In this document: piece by piece, positions 1-23,666 of the stretch
Layout of the letters: each line of letters starts with the position of its first letter
Position numbering within the stretch: position 1 is the stretch's first letter
NCBI GenBank assembly: GCA_037951105.1
Contig: JBAMJV010001282.1
Location: 49,405-113,404, forward strand
Reading direction: 5' to 3'
Length of the DNA stretch: 64,000 bases
Source: Echinarachnius parma
Lineage: Eukaryota; Echinodermata; Echinoidea; Clypeasteroida; Echinarachniidae
Notes under the pieces: generated by a model
Told to the model about the DNA's origin: nothing
What the model saw: only the letters and a program-made list of their open reading frames with translations
Database searches by the model: none
Translations under genes and position numbers: made by a program

Positions 1-904
1 ACCTCTCTGGAACTTCCGTACTGGAACACATAAACCAGAGGATTGATCCACACGTTGATGAAAGCAATGCACACCGTCGTGTAGTAGATGGCACCGTTGA
101 AGTCCACCTCACCGCCAAGACAGTAGTAAAGGTAAATACATTGATTAGGTGCCCAGAACATACAGTAGCATATGGAAAGGATGGACATCGTCTTGATGAT
201 GTTCTTACGGGCGGTGATTCGGTTAGCGTTGCCCGTTGCTTTGACGACTGGACTGCGTCGCAGGGTTCTGGATGATGCGGACGTACATGGCGGCGCATCG
301 CAGTGAACGCGAGGAGGAAGTACGAGAGGAACGTGAAGATTCCCATCGCAGGTTGCATGGACGTCATTCGGCCAGAGGAACTGGAAGCAAACCCGTCCTC
401 AACACGTGTCAGCGGGATTAGGTACGACATGTGCAGCCAACCGATGATCCAGGGAAACATGGAGCAACATATCGCCCGTTTGTAGCCACTACCATTCTGA
501 TGCGGTACTGGAGAGGATAGACCACCGCGAGATAGCGCTCGAGCGTCATCAAAAGCAAGTTGAGCGTGGAAAGCGGCGAACGTGCCCCAGAATGGATACT
601 GCGTGTACCAGAATCCACAGAGCAGTTGAGCCGCCAACCGGGTCACCAGGCGGATATCAGGCAGTGCAGCACGAAGATCGCAATGAGGAGGACGGAGGAC
701 ATTCCGTCGATCAGGGACTGGTTCACGATCAGCAAGGTGGTCACATTGTGCAGCGCCCTCACTCGGGCAATGACGAACAGCACCAGTCCGTTGCCGGACG
801 ATGCCCAGGACGCCGAACAGCGTGTAGATGATCAGCGTGGGCACCTCTAGGTCGATTCCGACAGCGCCTTCCATCAAATCGGACGATGATGTGTTCATTT
901 CCAT
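1..904 (-). pseudogene. Class A (rhodopsin-like) GPCR, frameshifted, 3' end cut by window edge
   Basis: Read on the minus strand this is a single-exon seven-transmembrane receptor. Segments in order: start ATG at 904-902 and a short N-terminus with an NTS glycosylation site; TM1 with GNGLVLFVIAR; TM2 with LLIVNQSLID; TM3 ending in the E/DRY-type box LERYLAVVYPLQYR; TM4 with FPWIIGW; TM5 region FTFLSYFLLAF; TM6 with CYCMFWAPNQ in place of the usual CWxP; TM7 with the NPxxY motif as NPLVY. The segments lie in different frames: I count at least five single-base shifts (near 797, 645, 565, 480 and 300-240), and an in-frame TGA results near 645. The codons themselves look well preserved, so this is either a young pseudogene or a stretch with indel errors; ADSL and the Ly6 exons in this window show no such breaks. 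Intronless class A receptors form large lineage-specific families in sea urchins and relatives, which fits, but no ligand can be assigned. Confidence 0.85.
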
Positions 905-2632
905 ATTTTCTCAGAAAACTTACTTTTAAGTAATCACATTGCATGAGTCCCACGTGGTTATAGAGTCTTTTGCTTACAAAATTAATTTTAAAATGATTTA
1001 TTAACCCCGAAACGGCTACATGCATTGCACATTAACTATCGTGACAAATCAGGCAAACATACTTTTCTCCACGTTCATTTCATGATCAGCAATATGCTCC
1101 TTAATTGAGGAATGAAATGGTGGCGAATAATAAGGCAGACATTTGCATATACAGTATATATACGCACGATCTTGGGCAAACAAAAAAAACGATCATTATA
1201 GACGCAAAGGGCCAATTAATATTGCTTCGAGCTTTTTATACTGTTATATGCACACGTATCAAATATAAAGTGAGGCTGCGTCAATGGGCGGGAAAGAGCG
1301 TGAAATCCGATTTTGATATTTAATTCTATTGTCACTTTTCCGGCAATGGTCATTACAGCTCGGTTGGTAATTAATTGCACGCTCTTTGCATGCCCGATAA
1401 CATTGATACAATCTGCTTAGTTACTTTCCTAAAATATAATTCAATCAAAAAAATGTAATATATTAAATATAAAGTGTAGGTGGTGACTGAAAATGTTCAA
1501 GCAGTGCTCAACTATATGGTATATATGAGTTGTAATAAGTATAGTAACTTTCTTAGTTATACAGGCTGTTTCGCCTTTAGAGGGAGTAAGATTTTGTAAG
1601 ATTAGTTACTGAAGACGCTCAAAAGGCGAAACAGGATTTTATTGACGGGGGTGGGGGGGTGGGTGGGGGTAGGAACAAAATAGTTTTTAACCAACATGAC
1701 CCCTAAATTAAAGTCAACGGCATTTTCTGAATTAGCTGTTTAGAAATGTTCAGATTATGAAGTGCACATTGCAAGCACCCTGCTAGAACCCTGAACTGAA
1801 TCAGTCAAGTGATACTGCCCGGAAGCTTTGGGATTTTAAATACCAAGAACTAAAGATGTTGTTCATAATTATGTAAATACGTAAAACCGTTACGTATCAA
1901 ATAGTATGTTGAATGTTAGCTCATATTTAGTGGACAGCGGGAAATCCTGATTAGGTGTGTATACAAGGGACTTGGCCAGATGACCTTAATATGGGTTCCA
2001 GGGGGCGCAGCCCCGCGAAGATTTTGGATTTGGGCAGTTTAGCACTCTCAAGATGTAGTTTAAAGAATACTATTGTATCAACTTTCACATATGAATGAGA
2101 GGGGGTAAAGTCCCTTCATTTAATGTTATTTATATTTCTGAAACCCCAAATATTGGGGGGGAGATGATAATCACAGTCCCATCCCCCGCACCTCAAATAT
2201 TGGGGGGGGGGGGGAGGGTGGATATAATCCCCCCCCATTCCCCCCCCCCCCCCCCCGTGATCGACGCCCATGCTTATTAATATATAAAATATAATGCCAT
2301 ACTAGAAAGCTTATTATGCACATGTTGATGATATGTGGGACAACCTTCGGGCAATTTACAGTGGTCATGAGCAATTTCAAGTTCATTTACATGATATAAT
2401 TATATAAATCACATTTTGAACTGGACTTTCCTAATTTTGTTTCTATTAATATGTTCCTATATAAATATAATTCCCATACTTGGAAGCTAACATGCATATG
2501 TTAATGCTATGTGAACAAATTCGGGCAAAAGATTCGTTTTTCTTTTTATTCGCGAATTTGAAAAATAGGGTACCTTTTCATGAAGGGCCACAAATCATAT
2601 TTCGTTTGTATACTTTAGTCTTTTAAAGGGAT
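905..2632. other. No gene seen; poly-G/C tract and short inverted repeat
   Basis: No coding signal was found. The stretch holds a 13-bp inverted repeat (CTGTTTCGCCTTT at 1566-1578 and its complement at 1622-1634). A G-run lies near 1645-1670. At 2150-2275 is a poly-G/poly-C repeat whose edge reads GATCGACGCCCATG, a sequence seen again near 33045-33140. Confidence 0.6.
1566..1634. repeat. Short inverted repeat (13-bp arms)
   Basis: CTGTTTCGCCTTT at 1566-1578 is matched by its exact reverse complement at 1622-1634, with a 43-bp spacer. It may be the termini of a small mobile repeat; no target duplication was identified. Confidence 0.6.
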
Positions 2633-3018
2633 CTAGTAACTTTGTTGGCATGTGCAAAAAGTGATGAAGAGTTGATGCAATGTATAGTGTTGTTATCTCA
2701 TATGTCAACAGGGTATTGTGTGAAAATTTCAAGTCAAATGGACATTGCATGGCCAAGTAATGAGCGAAAATGCAAAGTGATATTGGGTGATATTCACTAA
2801 CTCACTGCATTCACTTTGTACAGGGATGAAAAACTCGCCCGGAGTTTTTCTTATCTGAATACTTCAATCGTACATATCTTTGTAACGAAAGGGAAATTTG
2901 AAAAACCGAAACCTGTCCCATGATTTTATTATTAATACGAATACAACAAGGTATGAGGGAACCGCTAGATCAAAAATTTTATTTTGAGGATTTGGACAAT
3001 GTTACTAAGTCCCTTTAA
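2633..3018. mobile_element. T2-like MITE, family A
   Basis: The element is bounded by TTAA on both sides. The left end reads AGGGATCTAGTAACTTTG; the right end, complemented, reads AGGGACTTAGTAACATTG. TTAA flanks with AGGRR-type ends are the hallmark of T2-type MITEs described in Xenopus. The 386-bp copy is nearly full length and closely resembles 21095-21490. It has no coding capacity. Confidence 0.85.
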
Positions 3019-3588
3019 AGGGACAGTCCCTCTTTTACAAAACGTCTGAACAGTTTCCAGTTGACGGATGAGGATGAATGTAACACACACACAAACAATC
3101 AGATCGAACAGCCCTGTAATTTGGATTCTACGAATGAAAAACGAATGCGTCCCTCCATCAAACTATATATCGGTCAATAAAAGAGTTTAACTGATTTAGC
3201 ATAATATTACAATAATATTGTACTTATTCTTGTAAAGGTATTGTGAAGCCGACATTTGTAAAGGTATGTCACGGGAAAAAATCTCAAAAATTAAGAATGT
3301 AGTCAGTTTAAGCGAGGTTTGGTTATTTTGTATAGTATTCGGTCATTATGTGCGCGGGTCACGTAGCTAGCGCAGGTCACGTAGGGGTCACGCATAGCGT
3401 TGTGGTACTCCGTGGAATCCGTTGGACGATGGTTTATTAGTTTTAGCTCTATAACTCCACGAAAAAGAGATTTCAAGCCCTAATTTGTTCAGGCATGCTA
3501 TTAAATGACATTTTCTTTCATATAAGACAATAATCTCGCAACTTTTGAAATTTGGCTTGCAAAAGAGGGGCTATCCGTTTAAAGGGGG

Positions 3589-5161
3589 TGTTGCACCACA
3601 AATTGTCGTACCTGCACAAATTGTCGTATGCGACAATTTGTGCAAAATTTCACGCCACAAATTGTCGCATCCTGCACAAATTGTCGTTTGCGACAATTTG
3701 TGTTGCTCTCGCCGTCCCCATACCCGGCGACAATTTGTGAAATCACGTAAAACCTCACACCACAAATTGTCGCATATTGCACAAATTGTCGTCAGTCGCT
3801 GTCTTCAAGCTACAAAGATGATGATGATGATAATAATAATAATCAGTGTTGGTGGACTCGAGGCCGGCCTCGGCGTCGACACCAGTGGAAGATTTTTACG
3901 AAGCAGAGACCGAGATCCGTCAACAAATCTCGAGGCCGAGACCGAGACTATTTGGTTTTGGGGGCCGAGATCATTACAGAACACTACAAATTGGATTCGA
4001 GACAACTTAAAAAAAAAACAAGCCATGTGTGAGCATGTGTTAATATTCGTTTTTATGTGATTTTCGGTTGTATTTCTGCTTTTCCTTCAGTTTCTAGCTA
4101 GGTACCTTTCATGGGTGTTTGTGAGCTGGGGGGGGGGGGGGGGGGGCAATGATTTGTCCCCTTTTTTTTAAATTTCTTTTTGTATTTTCGTTTGTGAATA
4201 CATATACGTACTGTTACGTGTGCATGGTAAAACATCATCAACACACTACTCACTCCCGAGTTCTTCTAAAATAATCAAAATAAACACACCGGAAAAGTTG
4301 TAATATTGGGTAAATCAAGCCATTTTAAAATCCAACGATCGATCCCATGCCTATGGCACGCCAAGTTTACATTGGGGTTGGGAAAGACCTGTGTTGGGAA
4401 ATCAACCCCCCCCCCCCCCCCTCCCTTACACAATTTGAGCGGTCTTGAGGCCACTTTAAGTGGTCTCGACCATCATAGCCAATGGTCTCGATCGGACCCC
4501 CCAAACCAATTAGTGATCTCGGTCTCGGCCTTTTTTGACAGGCTTCGAAAACTCTTCACCAACACCCCTCCCCCCTCCCCCCTCGAAACATTCTACATCC
4601 CCCTTCAAATAAACCTCAACGACACCCCACTCGAATAATCCTCACCGACACCCCCCCCCCCCCCCCCGTAAAAAAAAAATGGGTACGCCACTGCACCCAT
4701 CCCTAAAACACACCCCTCCACGCCCACCGTCACTCCTCCACACACACACCCCACACACGCATAAACACACACACACACACACACCCTACATTCACACATA
4801 CACCCATCCTTAATCATTCACATACCACGTGTGCACATGCACGCACACACACATACACAAATACACACACTCACACACTATACACAAACCTCACATGACC
4901 TATAATGTTGGTGCGTTGGTATATATCCGTATGTCAAGAATGATCATTTTAATCCAAAATGTATGTCATCATGGCTTTGAACAGGACCGTAGCTGTGGCG
5001 ACAATTTGTGGTGCCAGCTACCAGCACAAATTGTCGCCGTCGCCTCCACAAATTGTCGCAAACGACAATTTGTGCAGAAAGCGACAATTTGTGGTGTCAA
5101 CATTTTGCACAAATTGTCGCATACGACAATTTGTGCAGGTACGACAATTTGTGGTGCAACA
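3589..5161. mobile_element. Foldback transposon with CGACAATTTGTG palindrome arrays
   Basis: The outer 60 bases are identical in inverted orientation at both ends, starting TGTTGCACCACAAATTGTCG. The ends are TG...CA, and GGGGG lies directly outside both (3584-3588 and 5162-5166), a possible 5-bp target duplication. Each terminal region carries CGACAATTTGTG or its complement repeatedly (9 times on the left at 3597-3791, 8 times on the right at 4999-5154), often as back-to-back palindromes. The middle is non-coding: ATG/ATA microsatellite, 'CGAGGCCGAGACCGAG' repeat, poly-G at 4129-4146, poly-C at 4405-4420 and 4650-4667, and CA-rich DNA at 4735-4890. No transposase was found, so it is non-autonomous; superfamily unassigned. 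Confidence 0.8.
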
Positions 5162-5166
5162 GGGGG

Positions 5167-6174
5167 TCTTACTCGAAATGCAAATCATATATAATAACTA
5201 AATTTTCAACCGTTTTTGTAAAAAAAAAAAAGGGGTGGTAATTTGCTAAAAATGTACGCGAAACGCCGCAAATAGGAGGTCATTTTCTAATTTCCACCTA
5301 GTCCAGAACGACCATGTGTCCTACCCTTAGTCTTTGGTCATTCATGAGCAGAGATTCGAGCGAAAAGGGAGTATCATGCCACCCTTCACTATTCATCTCG
5401 CGCAGCACACTAATTATCCCACCCTCTTTCTTTTTTCTGTTTCCCCTCCTTCTACTGTATGGCCAGTATCAATAATCAAGCACTGCTTAATACGGAATAG
5501 GTATTCTGGGGCCCGTTGCAAGAAAGAGTCTTATGTTTAAGCTTATAACTCTGAACAAATTGACGTGTGGACAATGAACAGGAAATATAGTAAGTGGTCG
5601 GACTGATTGGAGGACTCGTGAATTATTGGGGGCACACTTTGTGTATTCCTTTATTTTGAAAATGATTTCTTCCTTATGCTTTTTTTTTATAGTTTTAATT
5701 AAATTATAATAATAATAATAATACAAATTAATACAAATATAGCCCACTTCTCTGAAAAGTTACTCAAGGCGCAATCAGGGGCAGGTCCCCCCCCCCCCCC
5801 CCCCCCCCCCCGGTGCCCCTCCCTCAATCACTACGCCACCGTAACAAATGATAGCCTAGATGTCACAAATGCAATCGAGCTTTAATAACTCCTTATTACC
5901 CACGTCAAATGCAAATTCATGTTTCTCCCCCATTAAAAAATATTTAAAAAGACTGCTTACCATATAATGTATACAAATAGCATCTACTCATTGCACGAAT
6001 GTGATGTCTATTCAGCAAGGTGACTCAATTCCCAAAGGCTATGGTAACTGCACGAAGTCACAGTCCCTTTGATTGAATTTCTGGCCATTTTATGTTTCTG
6101 TTTGTTTAAAGAAATTATACAGTTTTGGTTGATGGGGCGATTCAAGAAATTATTTTTTGTGAGGCAATAAAACA
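5167..6174. other. No gene seen; poly-C repeat
   Basis: No coding signal. A run of more than 30 C lies at about 5787-5811 inside a repeat edge reading CACTACGCCACCG, related to the poly-C repeats elsewhere in the window. A short ATA microsatellite lies near 5708-5722. Confidence 0.6.
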
Positions 6175-6224
6175 TTTAAAGGGATAGCTGAGTTTTGGCT
6201 TAGGAGGCACTTCAAGAAGTTAAA
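6175..6224. mobile_element. Truncated T2-like MITE end, family B
   Basis: TTTAAAGGGATAGCTGAGTT matches the terminal sequence of family B T2-like elements but ends after about 45 bp, directly before a longer copy at 6225. Confidence 0.6.
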
Positions 6225-6717
6225 TTAAAGGGGTAGTACAGTTTTGGTATGGCTGAACTTTAGTACCCAAAACCTGCACAGTAACATTACAAACTAATAG
6301 TTATAACTCCACCATGGTCGAAAGGTATACAAAATTACAAACGACTAAGTAAAACGCCTGTTATCATTCTAAAAGAGCCATTAAAACACAAGAGGGCGCT
6401 CTCTACAAAATTATGCATGTGATGTTTTGTTGAAATAATGATTAAATAGAGAGATCATCAACAACTATTTAAAAACTGCTTTTGAACATTTTTGAAAAAG
6501 TATAAGCATTTGTTTAATTTTTTTTTAAATCATTGAATAAATTTGGGATCATTGAATAAATTTGGGCCCCAAATTTATTACGATCGGATGTATTTATTGA
6601 TATTTCAGCCATTTCTGAACCGATTTTGACCAAATAAAGCTAATACTGCCATTGAAATTGCATGTTCTTTCAACTTTGTGTTGTGCAGCCTCTACCAAAA
6701 CTGAACTACCCCTTTAA
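6225..6717. mobile_element. T2-like MITE, family B
   Basis: TTAA bounds both ends. The left end reads AGGGGTAGTACAGTTTTGG; the right end, complemented, reads AGGGGTAGTTCAGTTTTGG, giving imperfect terminal inverted repeats. The interior shares 'CCATTTCTGAACCGATTTTG' with copies at 27588 and 52487. Non-coding, 493 bp. Confidence 0.85.
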
Positions 6718-8092
6718 AGTGTAGTATTTTAAAAGCACATGATTTCAAAGGCAACATATACGCTTTGTTTGATCAAAATCAGATCAGAAATGGCTCAAAT
6801 ATCCAGATATTAATGATTTGAATAAAATGTGTGCCCCAAATTAAGTTGCATCAGATAAATTTAACCCGACCTTTATAAAATCTACACGTGAATTAAAAAA
6901 AATAATAATAATTATTTTCAAATCCCTTTGTTACAATTAATTACACACACACACACACATACAAGCACTAAAAACGGACCCTTGTACAAAAACATGCACC
7001 TGAAAAACATGTTACATTTTGGTTGCATGTCTCTTGATTATGGAAATGCACACTTTTAATGTAATCTCTAATCCATCACTCTAAATTGAGATCACAGATT
7101 TGAAAATTGAACATTTATCTTATATAGGAGAATATTCCATTTTTAATCAGACCAACATGAAGTACCAAAAAAATGTCATAACTACGCAGCTGTTAGTACG
7201 CAAAATCAGTACTATACTTCAAATCAGAAAAGAAAAGGGTTATTTTTTCTGACATCAACACATACTAAATAAGTACAGGTTGAGAAAAAAGGTCTAAATG
7301 CAAATGATACATCAGCAGTAATACACTGTACATACATACATGTATTTATGTACAGTACATCAGATACATTTACATACACACTGTATATAACGTAACATTT
7401 AAGAAGCCGAGGACCGAATGTCAATGGGTAATATGGTAATATCGCTTTACAAATTGCGCAAAGTTTATTTCCCACAAACTTCCCACAAACTCTTAAACAC
7501 AACACCTTTTAGGATTGACATAACACATGGCAAACAAAAATAATGAATTGTCAGGCAACTTATTATTCTGACTTGATTGACAAAGTTAAAAGAAAAATTC
7601 TGGAGTTGGTATTTTCTCAATGTTTAACTTTTCCTTTCACTTTTCCAGGTGCTAAGTTTTCATAGCATTCACATTTTAAGTAAATTGTTGTTCAGCTTCG
7701 TCAGCCCTGAGAAGACATGCTCAAATGCCTGCATTGTAAATTGTAAGCACACAAAACTATCCTGTATTTGTTTCCTTTTGGAAGTACTTTTGTAATTCCC
7801 TCTTCTTCAGTACAATGGAACCTCACTTGTTATGGGTGTGTACCAGTAAAACTACCGGTACCCTGTTATAAAAGGTTTGCTACGGTTATATCATACCTCT
7901 TTATAAGGGGGTTCCACTGTATCACTCTCTGAGACTTTTCTAATTTACAAATGCAAATGTATTGACAAAATAAGCTAAGCTATGCAAGAAAGCAATACCA
8001 AATAACTCACAAACTTGATTAACTGGTTTCATACAAAACATCCAATAAATCATTGTTTCAAGAAATAAGCACCTTATAATGGTGGGACCCGT
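6718..8092. other. No gene seen apart from a small MITE
   Basis: AT-rich non-coding DNA with a short CA repeat at 6944-6958 and the MITE at 7813-7919. Open frames here lack recognisable domains or splice structure. Confidence 0.5.
7813..7919. mobile_element. Short mariner-type MITE
   Basis: TA flanks both sides (7811-7812 and 7920-7921). The ends are CAATGGAACCTC and, complemented, CAGTGGAACCCC. The 107-bp size, TA duplication and CAGTGGAACC-type ends fit a non-autonomous Tc1/mariner element. Confidence 0.75.
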
Positions 8093-8287
8093 TTCACAAA
8101 ATTTTTCCAATTGTTGCAAGTGTCCAATTAGTGCAACTACAATAATAATAATAATATACTCAATTTTTATAGCACCTAATATGATTGATAATCATCTCTA
8201 AGTGATCATGTTGAATGGCTGTAGACATACTAGTTAGTATAATTGGAAAATTACATCAATTGGAAAAGTTTTATGAAATGGGCCCCA
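8093..8287. mobile_element. Small terminal-inverted-repeat element
   Basis: The left end TGGGACCCGTTTCACAAAAT and the right end, complemented TGGGGCCCATTTCATAAAAC, form imperfect inverted repeats of about 28 bp ending in CCAATTG. Related fragments occur at 18180-18222 and 20375-20405. Superfamily not assigned. Confidence 0.65.
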
Positions 8288-8467
8288 GACTATCCCTACC
8301 TATGGGGATTGTATGTTTGCATCCGTAGCACCAATGTTATAGAATCAATAGACCCAAAAATCAGTCTCTGGTACGATGGTTGTTCTACTGAGATTGTATC
8401 TGGCTCCACTTACTATCTCTACCTAGAGACTGATTTGATAATAAATGCACAACGAAGGTGCGTTGTC

Positions 8468-8839
8468 CAAATCCTCAAATAACATTTAATTCTAGCGGTT
8501 CCCTCATACCTTGTTGTATTCGTATTAACAATAAAATCATGGGACCGGTTTCGGTTTTTCAAATTTCCCTTTCGTTACAAAGATATGTACGATTGCGGTA
8601 GTCAGATAAGAAAAACCGTGTACAAAGTAGACAGTGACAGTGAAAACCGTGTACAAAGTGAGTGCAGTGAGTTAGTGAATATCACTTTGCATTTTCGCTC
8701 ATTACTTGGCCATGCAATGTCCATTTGACTTGAAATGTTCACACAATACCCTGTGGATATATGAGATAACAACAATATACATTGCATCAACCCTTCATCA
8801 CTGTTTGCACATGTCAACAAAGTTACTAGATCCCTTTAA
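8468..8839. mobile_element. T2-like MITE, family A, one end degraded
   Basis: This is an inverted copy of the element at 2633. The right end is intact (ACTAGATCCCTTTAA); the left end is truncated within 'TGTCCAAATCCTCAAATAA'. An internal stretch (about 8625-8660) is partly duplicated ('GTGTACAAAGT' twice). Confidence 0.75.
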
Positions 8840-9567
8840 GACGGCAAGATGACACTTTAAAACATGCTTTATTTGTTTTTTAAACATATTCAGCAGATTG
8901 TCTCTAATGTAAATGACATACATTTTTATATACAACATTGCATTTGTACACTGTATTTCTCGAGATTTTTTACATTTACAAATGTGACCGAACACCACAA
9001 AGGTGACCAATAAGTTGGGAAGAAATGACTGTGCTGATTTGCACATGACATTAAAGTAGAAGTCATTACCTTTAAAATTGTATATAATTTATCATATTCA
9101 GACTTAGCAAACCCTGCTTCAAATAGCAGTGTCCATTTAAGTGCTGTATCTGATCATTTTTTATTTTACGAAAAATTACATTTAAACATGATTTCTGATG
9201 CTCAAAATTTCACAGAAGGTAGATTAAGATACCCTCATTCAGGAAATACCTAATTCCTGAATCTCATATTTTAAACAAAATTGGACAATTTAAGCTTATA
9301 ACAGAGAAACTACCACCGCGACTTAACGGTTGTTTTGTGGTGTAAGGTCACAAATGGAACTGTATTTACAAAATAGTTCTTCTTAAGCTACAAAGCTTGA
9401 CACTCTTGACATTTTATGTCAAACTTCTTCATTATCCATTAAAATTTGTTTAACGTTTTATTTCATCATGAATATTCATAATCTACAATACAAACATACA
9501 GTCATACAATGGTACATGCTCAGATGTTTCTCACTTACTCTTATTATGGGGGTCTCAGTTTACTAGA
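8840..9567. other. No gene seen
   Basis: AT-rich non-coding DNA. I recognise no exon, RNA gene or named repeat here. Confidence 0.5.
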
Positions 9568-10357
9568 TGGGCAATTCCACCGAAATTGTTCACTTGGGTC
9601 AAAAAAACAATTGGCTGTATTTCAAATCCTATTGATTTTTTCTGGATTATTTTTCCATACAACATGATCCTATGATTATATCTTTCAGTTCACATGATTT
9701 TTGTTATTCTCGGGTGTCTCCATATAGGAGAAATGGAAACCATACATGAAACTCCACACATGGGACTACCCTGTGCAAATTTCAGGAAAATCCTTATATT
9801 TTCCTAATTTTCTGGTATTTTTATTATTTAAGGCACCAAATTTGATTACTGATAATCAAAGTACCTTTTCAGATTAAAATTTCAGTCTTTTGAGTGCTCT
9901 AAAGTATATATTTTAATTAATCAAATCCTCTGGACAAAAGTGTAATGTCCGTAACGCTAAAAGTGTAATGTCCGTAACGTCATATTTCATACTGTGAGTA
10001 AAAAATAGATCACTGAATTTACTAATGGCTTCCATCACTATTTAGAATAGCATCTTGTGATCCAAATAATGTAAGATATTACCATGTTTGGTGATTGAAC
10101 TCACAGGGTTTTGGAATTGTACAAACTGTGTAAAATACTTCGTCCGTTTAGCGTAATGTCCGTAACGAAAACAAAATGTCTTTTTTCTCAGCAAATATTC
10201 ATTCCTCAGTCATGAAACTTTGCATGTTTATCACTGACTATTTGAAGTTACTGAATCAATGACTCGAAACGTTTCCTCTTGTCTTATTTTTGCTGTGGAT
10301 GGTTCTAAAGAGAGAAAAATGTGTCTGGTGGTAATGTCCGTAACGCTGGAATTGCCC
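9568..10357. mobile_element. TIR element carrying GTAATGTCCGTAACG direct repeats
   Basis: The left end contains GGGCAATTCCACCG and the right end complements to GGGCAATTCCAGCG. Inside, TAATGTCCGTAACG occurs four times (near 9944, 9964, 10154 and 10331). About 790 bp with no transposase frame, so a non-autonomous element; superfamily unassigned. Confidence 0.65.
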
Positions 10358-11556
10358 AGATCCATTTTCAGTATAACTCATAGATCTCAGCTAAATTATA
10401 ATAGATTATTTCACCAGACTAGATCAATTAAGAAAACGTTCTATTAAAATCTGAGAATCGTGAATGGTAATAATTGGTTGTCCTATAGACTTAACAGTTA
10501 CACACACCTGCATCTAGCTGTGAACCATCAAGACACTATGCACAGTATAGATTACCAACTCTGTGAGCAGTGGTAATTGGACATCATATTTATCAAAGAA
10601 AAAACAATTTAAAATTGATAATTGAATCACCTACCTTTAAGTGAGACCTGTGTCAGATATTGCCCAAAATGACATTTGAGACTTCAATCCTGTACCAAAA
10701 TCATTGTAAATTGTAAGAAAATATGCGTAATTTTTTACAACGGACGTTTATGAGGTTTATGACCGTTTGTTAACGCTTTTGAGCTGAATGATAGATATTG
10801 TCATACTAAAGGGGCATTTGAAAAAATCTAACCCTATTTTATTATTCTCTTACCATAAGCTAAACAACACGGTAGAAGAGAAACGAGGAAGCTCCAAGTA
10901 ATTTTCGTGGAGTTAGACACTTTACAGGCCTCACTTTAACAACCTCAACTCAAAACCATCATAAATGTGCCAAGTTGGATGTTCGCTGTTCCAAGAGCAA
11001 AGGCATAATTGACATGAGTAACTGACAAAATCAGCACTCTGACCTTTGACACCCAAATCAAATATATTCACTGACGCTTCAAGATACATACGTGTACCGA
11101 GTTTGATGGTAATCCGTTAACCAGTTTTTGAGGTAACAAGAATTACAAGCGAGGATTCTGGAACCTCTTTATATATACAACCAACAAATATGCCTCCAGT
11201 CACTTCGTTGAAAGGGGCATAAAAGGGTTGGTGTAGAGCCCTACTGCCATAATGCCATAATGCCATACTAATGCCACCGTTCGTTGTCAAATGCATTCAG
11301 AACTTGTCCGTAAGTTTTACATCACAATTCTTTCTTTTTAGTTCACTTCCTAAGTGCATTTCCAATAAATTTCAGTCAAGAACTGAAAAATAAAACAATT
11401 TAGTAATTCCATTCATCACCATTTACTGAAGGCTCGAAGCCGATCAGTTGCCCTTCGTACTAGGGAGCAGACAATTTTGGCTCTTATACAAACTTAACTA
11501 TATGGCCACCCTTCCCGATGCAGTCTTTATCTGCAGTTTGATATTACATTTCTTCC
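10358..11556. other. Region 3' of ADSL; no other gene seen
   Basis: This lies downstream of the ADSL stop (the gene is on the minus strand). No canonical minus-strand AATAAA was found close to the stop; the nearest one I see is near 10838. A degraded copy of the 'ATGCCTCC..CACTTCGTTG' repeat lies at about 11100-11225. Confidence 0.5.
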
Positions 11557-23605
<12,049 letters not shown>

Positions 23606-23666
23606 AAACTCTCTTAGAAAGATGCTTGAGAAGGTTCCTTTTTTTTAAACCAAAATAAGGGCACAT

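Noticed and set aside
303..850. Plus-strand open frames opposite the GPCR
   Set aside because: The minus strand carries clear receptor motifs; these are antisense shadows.
3545..4060. 171-codon open frame
   Set aside because: It reads through the CGACAATTTGTG array and microsatellites of the foldback element.
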